This document shows, piece after piece, positions 19,828 through 22,055 of a stretch of DNA of 22,055 nucleotides (positions within the stretch are counted from its first letter, which is position 1; the number at the start of each line of letters is the position of its first letter). The stretch is from Pseudomonadota bacterium (GTDB taxonomy: Bacteria > Pseudomonadota > Gammaproteobacteria > Steroidobacterales > Steroidobacteraceae). The notes below the pieces were generated by a model, which ran no database searches, was not told where the DNA came from, and worked only from the letters and a program-made list of their open reading frames with translations. The DNA lies in assembly GCA_003242495.1 (NCBI GenBank), contig QGUO01000007.1, forward strand, positions 1 to 22,055, in the 5' to 3' direction. The translations under genes and the position numbers were made by a program.

Positions 19828-21348
19828 CTAGCCGTGGCGCGTGCCGCCCACGGTGAGGCCGTCGACGCGCAGCGTCGGCTGGCCGACGCCCACGGGCACG
19901 TCCTGCCCCTCCTTCCCGCACGTGCCCACGCCTTCGTCGAGGGCCAGATCGTTACCGACCATGGACACGCGCGTGAGCACATCCGGGCCGTTGCCGATCA
20001 GCGTGGCGCCACGCACCGGCGCACCGAGCTTGCCGTTCTCGATGAGATACGCCTCGCTCGCGGAGAACACGAACTTGCCGGAGGTGATGTCCACCTGGCC
20101 GCCGCCGAAGTTACGGCAGTACAGGCCGCGCTCCACCGACGCGATGATCTCCTGGGGATCGTACTTGCCGGCCAGCATGTACGTGTTGGTCATGCGCGGC
20201 AGCGTGAGCGCGGCGAATGACTCGCGTCGTCCGTTGCCGGTAGGGGCGACGCCCATGAGCCGCGCGTTGAGCTTGTCCTGCATGTAGCCGCGCAGCACAC
20301 CGTTCTCGATGAGGGTCGTGCATTGCGTGGGCGTGCCCTCGTCGTCGATGTTGAGCGAGCCGCGGCGCGAGCCGAGGGTGCCGTCGTCCACGATGGTGCA
20401 TTGCTCGGAGGCGACCCGTTCACCGATGCGATTGGCGAACGCCGAGGTGCCCTTGCGATTGAAATCGCCCTCGAGGCCGTGACCGACGGCCTCGTGTAGC
20501 AGCACGCCCGGCCAACCCGGACCCAGCACCACGGTCATCGTGCCTGCCGGAGCAGGCACCGCCTCGAGATTCACCAGCGCGCTGCGCACGGCCTCGCGCA
20601 CCAGGTCCATCCAACGCTCGTCCTTCAGGAAACGCGCCACGCTGTAGCGTCCGCCGCCGCCGCAATAGCCCTGCTCACGCCGTCCGTTCTGCTCGACGAT
20701 CACTGACACGTTCATGCGCACCAGCGGACGCACGTCGGCGGCCAGCGTACCGTCGCTCGCCATCACCAGCACCACTTCGTGCGAGCCCGACAGGCTCGCC
20801 ATCACCTGCTTGACGCGCGGGTCCATGCGCCGCGCCGCGGCGTCGACCCGCTCGAGCAGCTTCACCTTCTCCGCGTCGCTGATGGTCTCGAGCGGATCAT
20901 CGGGCAGATACAGACGATGCCCCACGGATGCGCGCCAGGCCTGCAGGGACGCGCCCGTGCCGCTGCGGGCAATGGCGCGCGCCGCGCGCGACGCTTCGGT
21001 GAGCGCCGGCAGCAGGATCTCGTCGGAATAGGCAAAACCCGTCTTGTCTCCCGCGAGCGCACGCACGCCCACGCCCTGCTCGATGCTGTGGGCGCCATCC
21101 TTGACGATGCCGTCCTCGAGCGACCAGGACTCCTCGCGGCTCACCTGGAAATACAGGTCCGCATAGTCGACGCTGTGCCCCATCACCGTGCCGAGCACCC
21201 CGGCGACCTGGCCCTCGTCCAGCCCCGAGGGATTCAAAATGGCATTGCGGGCCACCTCGAGCGGCGCGCTCGGCGTCGCATCATCGGCATCGAGGGGCGG
21301 CAACTCCAAGTGCAGGGCCGTGGCGGCCTGGGTGCGGGGATTCAGCAT
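19828..21348 (-). CDS. tldD: Metalloprotease TldD (zinc subunit)
   Basis: TldD carries the active site of the TldD/PmbA protease, which trims peptides inside a sealed dimer cavity. The 506-residue product has the zinc motif HEAVGH (285-290) followed by GLEGDFNRKGTSAF, then CTIVDDGT, IDDEGTP, GYMQDKLNARLMG, TGNGRRES, PRMTNTYMLAGK, NFGGGQVDITSGKFVFS and CGKEGQDVPVGVGQPTLRV, all as in E. coli TldD (481 residues). The first ~30 residues are an unconserved acidic lead; the start at 21348 has no SD, and a somewhat later start cannot be excluded. A nitrilase-family gene lies 80 bp upstream on the same strand, the common gammaproteobacterial order nitrilase-tldD. Its partner pmbA is at 13787-15148. 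Confidence 0.96.
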   Translation of the reverse strand: MLNPRTQAATALHLELPPLDADDATPSAPLEVARNAILNPSGLDEGQVAGVLGTVMGHSVDYADLYFQVSREESWSLEDGIVKDGAHSIEQGVGVRALAGDKTGFAYSDEILLPALTEASRAARAIARSGTGASLQAWRASVGHRLYLPDDPLETISDAEKVKLLERVDAAARRMDPRVKQVMASLSGSHEVVLVMASDGTLAADVRPLVRMNVSVIVEQNGRREQGYCGGGGRYSVARFLKDERWMDLVREAVRSALVNLEAVPAPAGTMTVVLGPGWPGVLLHEAVGHGLEGDFNRKGTSAFANRIGERVASEQCTIVDDGTLGSRRGSLNIDDEGTPTQCTTLIENGVLRGYMQDKLNARLMGVAPTGNGRRESFAALTLPRMTNTYMLAGKYDPQEIIASVERGLYCRNFGGGQVDITSGKFVFSASEAYLIENGKLGAPVRGATLIGNGPDVLTRVSMVGNDLALDEGVGTCGKEGQDVPVGVGQPTLRVDGLTVGGTRHG

Positions 21349-21428
21349 GTGCAGGTATCACTCACTCTGTGTGGAGCCTACGGAAATGACCGTGGCGCGC
21401 GTTGACAGGCGATTTGGCCATAAATGAC

Positions 21429-22055
21429 TCAGCCGGCGCAAAATGGCAGTGCGTCCGGCGCGACGGCGAATCGCCGGTGCTGCAACGCCGGGAAGCGCTC
21501 GCGCAGCTCGCCCTGTAACGTGAGGTCGATCCGACCGATCGCAACCCCGGGACCAGGGGCCGCCACCCGGTCGAGCACCTGCCCCCACGGATCCACGATG
21601 AGCGAATCGCCGTGGGTCTCGCGACCGTTGTCGTGCATGCCGCCCTGGGCCGGCGCCAGCACGAAGCACAGATTCTCCACCGCCCGCGCGCGCACCAGCA
21701 GCTCCCAGTGCGCCCGCCCGGTCGGGCCGGTGAAGGCGGAGGGCAGCGAGATCGCCTCGGCGCCCTGCGCCGCCAGCAGCTGGAACAGCTCCGGAAACCG
21801 CACGTCGTAGCACACCGCCAGGCCCAGCTTGCCGATGGGCGTGTCGACCAGCACCGGGGTGCTGCCCGGCGCGATGGTGGCGGATTCGCGGTAGCGCTCC
21901 GCACGCTCGGGGAGGTCCACATCGAACAAGTGGATCTTGTCGTAGCGCGCGAGGCAGCGCCCCTCGGGGTCGATGACCAGCGAGGCGGCCGCCACCCGTT
22001 GCGCTTCACCGGGGATGCGCAGCGGAACCGTGCCGCCGACGATCCACAGCCCGAG
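21429..22055 (-). CDS. Carbon-nitrogen hydrolase (nitrilase superfamily, Nit/YbeM-like), 5' truncated
   Basis: The frame runs off the right edge, so only the C-terminal 208 residues are seen, beginning LGLWIVGGTVPLRIPGE. The nitrilase triad is Glu-Lys-Cys: Lys is in RYDKIHLFDVDLPE and Cys in LAVCYDVRFPELFQLL; the catalytic Glu lies outside the window. Further family marks are LPSAFTGPTGRAHWELLVRARAVEN in two parts and GDSLIVDPWGQVL. Closest by look are Nit1/YbeM-type amidases, which hydrolyse deaminated glutathione; omega-amidase is the alternative. It is upstream of tldD on the same strand with an 80-bp gap, a common gammaproteobacterial arrangement. An ATG at 21995 is internal, not the start. 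Confidence 0.92.
   Translation of the reverse strand, partial: LGLWIVGGTVPLRIPGEAQRVAAASLVIDPEGRCLARYDKIHLFDVDLPERAERYRESATIAPGSTPVLVDTPIGKLGLAVCYDVRFPELFQLLAAQGAEAISLPSAFTGPTGRAHWELLVRARAVENLCFVLAPAQGGMHDNGRETHGDSLIVDPWGQVLDRVAAPGPGVAIGRIDLTLQGELRERFPALQHRRFAVAPDALPFCAG

Overview
The window is a high-GC chromosomal segment of a gammaproteobacterium, probably from the Xanthomonadales/Nevskiales/Steroidobacterales side (inferred from gene order and protein resemblance; no search was possible). Supporting signs are the cluster TIGR02449–zapA–6S RNA–EVE–rpiA, rplM–rpsI next to coq7 and a CRP/Vfr/Clp-type regulator, a long-type purC, purEK, and the tldD/pmbA pair. Almost all genes are core housekeeping genes. 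The unusual content is in two long gene-free blocks on either side of the EVE–rpiA genes.

Region by region: 1-820 holds the end of a coiled-coil gene, zapA and a well-supported 6S RNA. 816-2325 is gene-free and built of degenerate ~126-bp tandem repeats followed by 120-bp tandem repeats; it sits where fau (5-formyl-THF cyclo-ligase) is normally found. 2326-3771 carries an EVE-domain gene, a 22-residue lysine-rich microprotein gene with its own promoter, and rpiA. 3772-5680 is a second gene-free block with about 25 copies of the 11-mer GGTGGGTGTCC or close variants. All left-half copies are on the minus strand and all right-half copies on the plus strand, so the motif points outward from a centre near 4670. 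5680-6656 is a minus-strand unit: rplM, rpsI, tRNA-Gln(CUG) and a clear intrinsic terminator.

6900-9170 carries coq7 (ubiquinone), a CRP homologue with a candidate operator upstream, and convergent rpe. 9296-11051 holds divergent djlA and purC. 11111-13554 is a tightly spaced pair: an orphan membrane histidine kinase and a YihY/BrkB membrane protein. 13787-17669 carries pmbA (minus), darP, and overlapping purE-purK. 17873-19273 encodes an ExeA-like AAA ATPase fused to an FHA domain. The window ends with a small membrane protein, tldD and a truncated nitrilase-family gene, all on the minus strand.

Themes: purC, purE and purK are purine biosynthesis genes in two places; rpiA and rpe are the two pentose-phosphate isomerization/epimerization enzymes; TldD and PmbA form one protease but are encoded 4.7 kb apart. 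At least five genes (coq7, purC, pmbA, darP, purE) lack a visible Shine-Dalgarno and have a TANNNT -10-like hexamer only 6-8 nt before the start codon, which suggests leaderless mRNAs. The strongest candidate for something undescribed is the orientation-switched GGTGGGTGTCC block between rpiA and tRNA-Gln.
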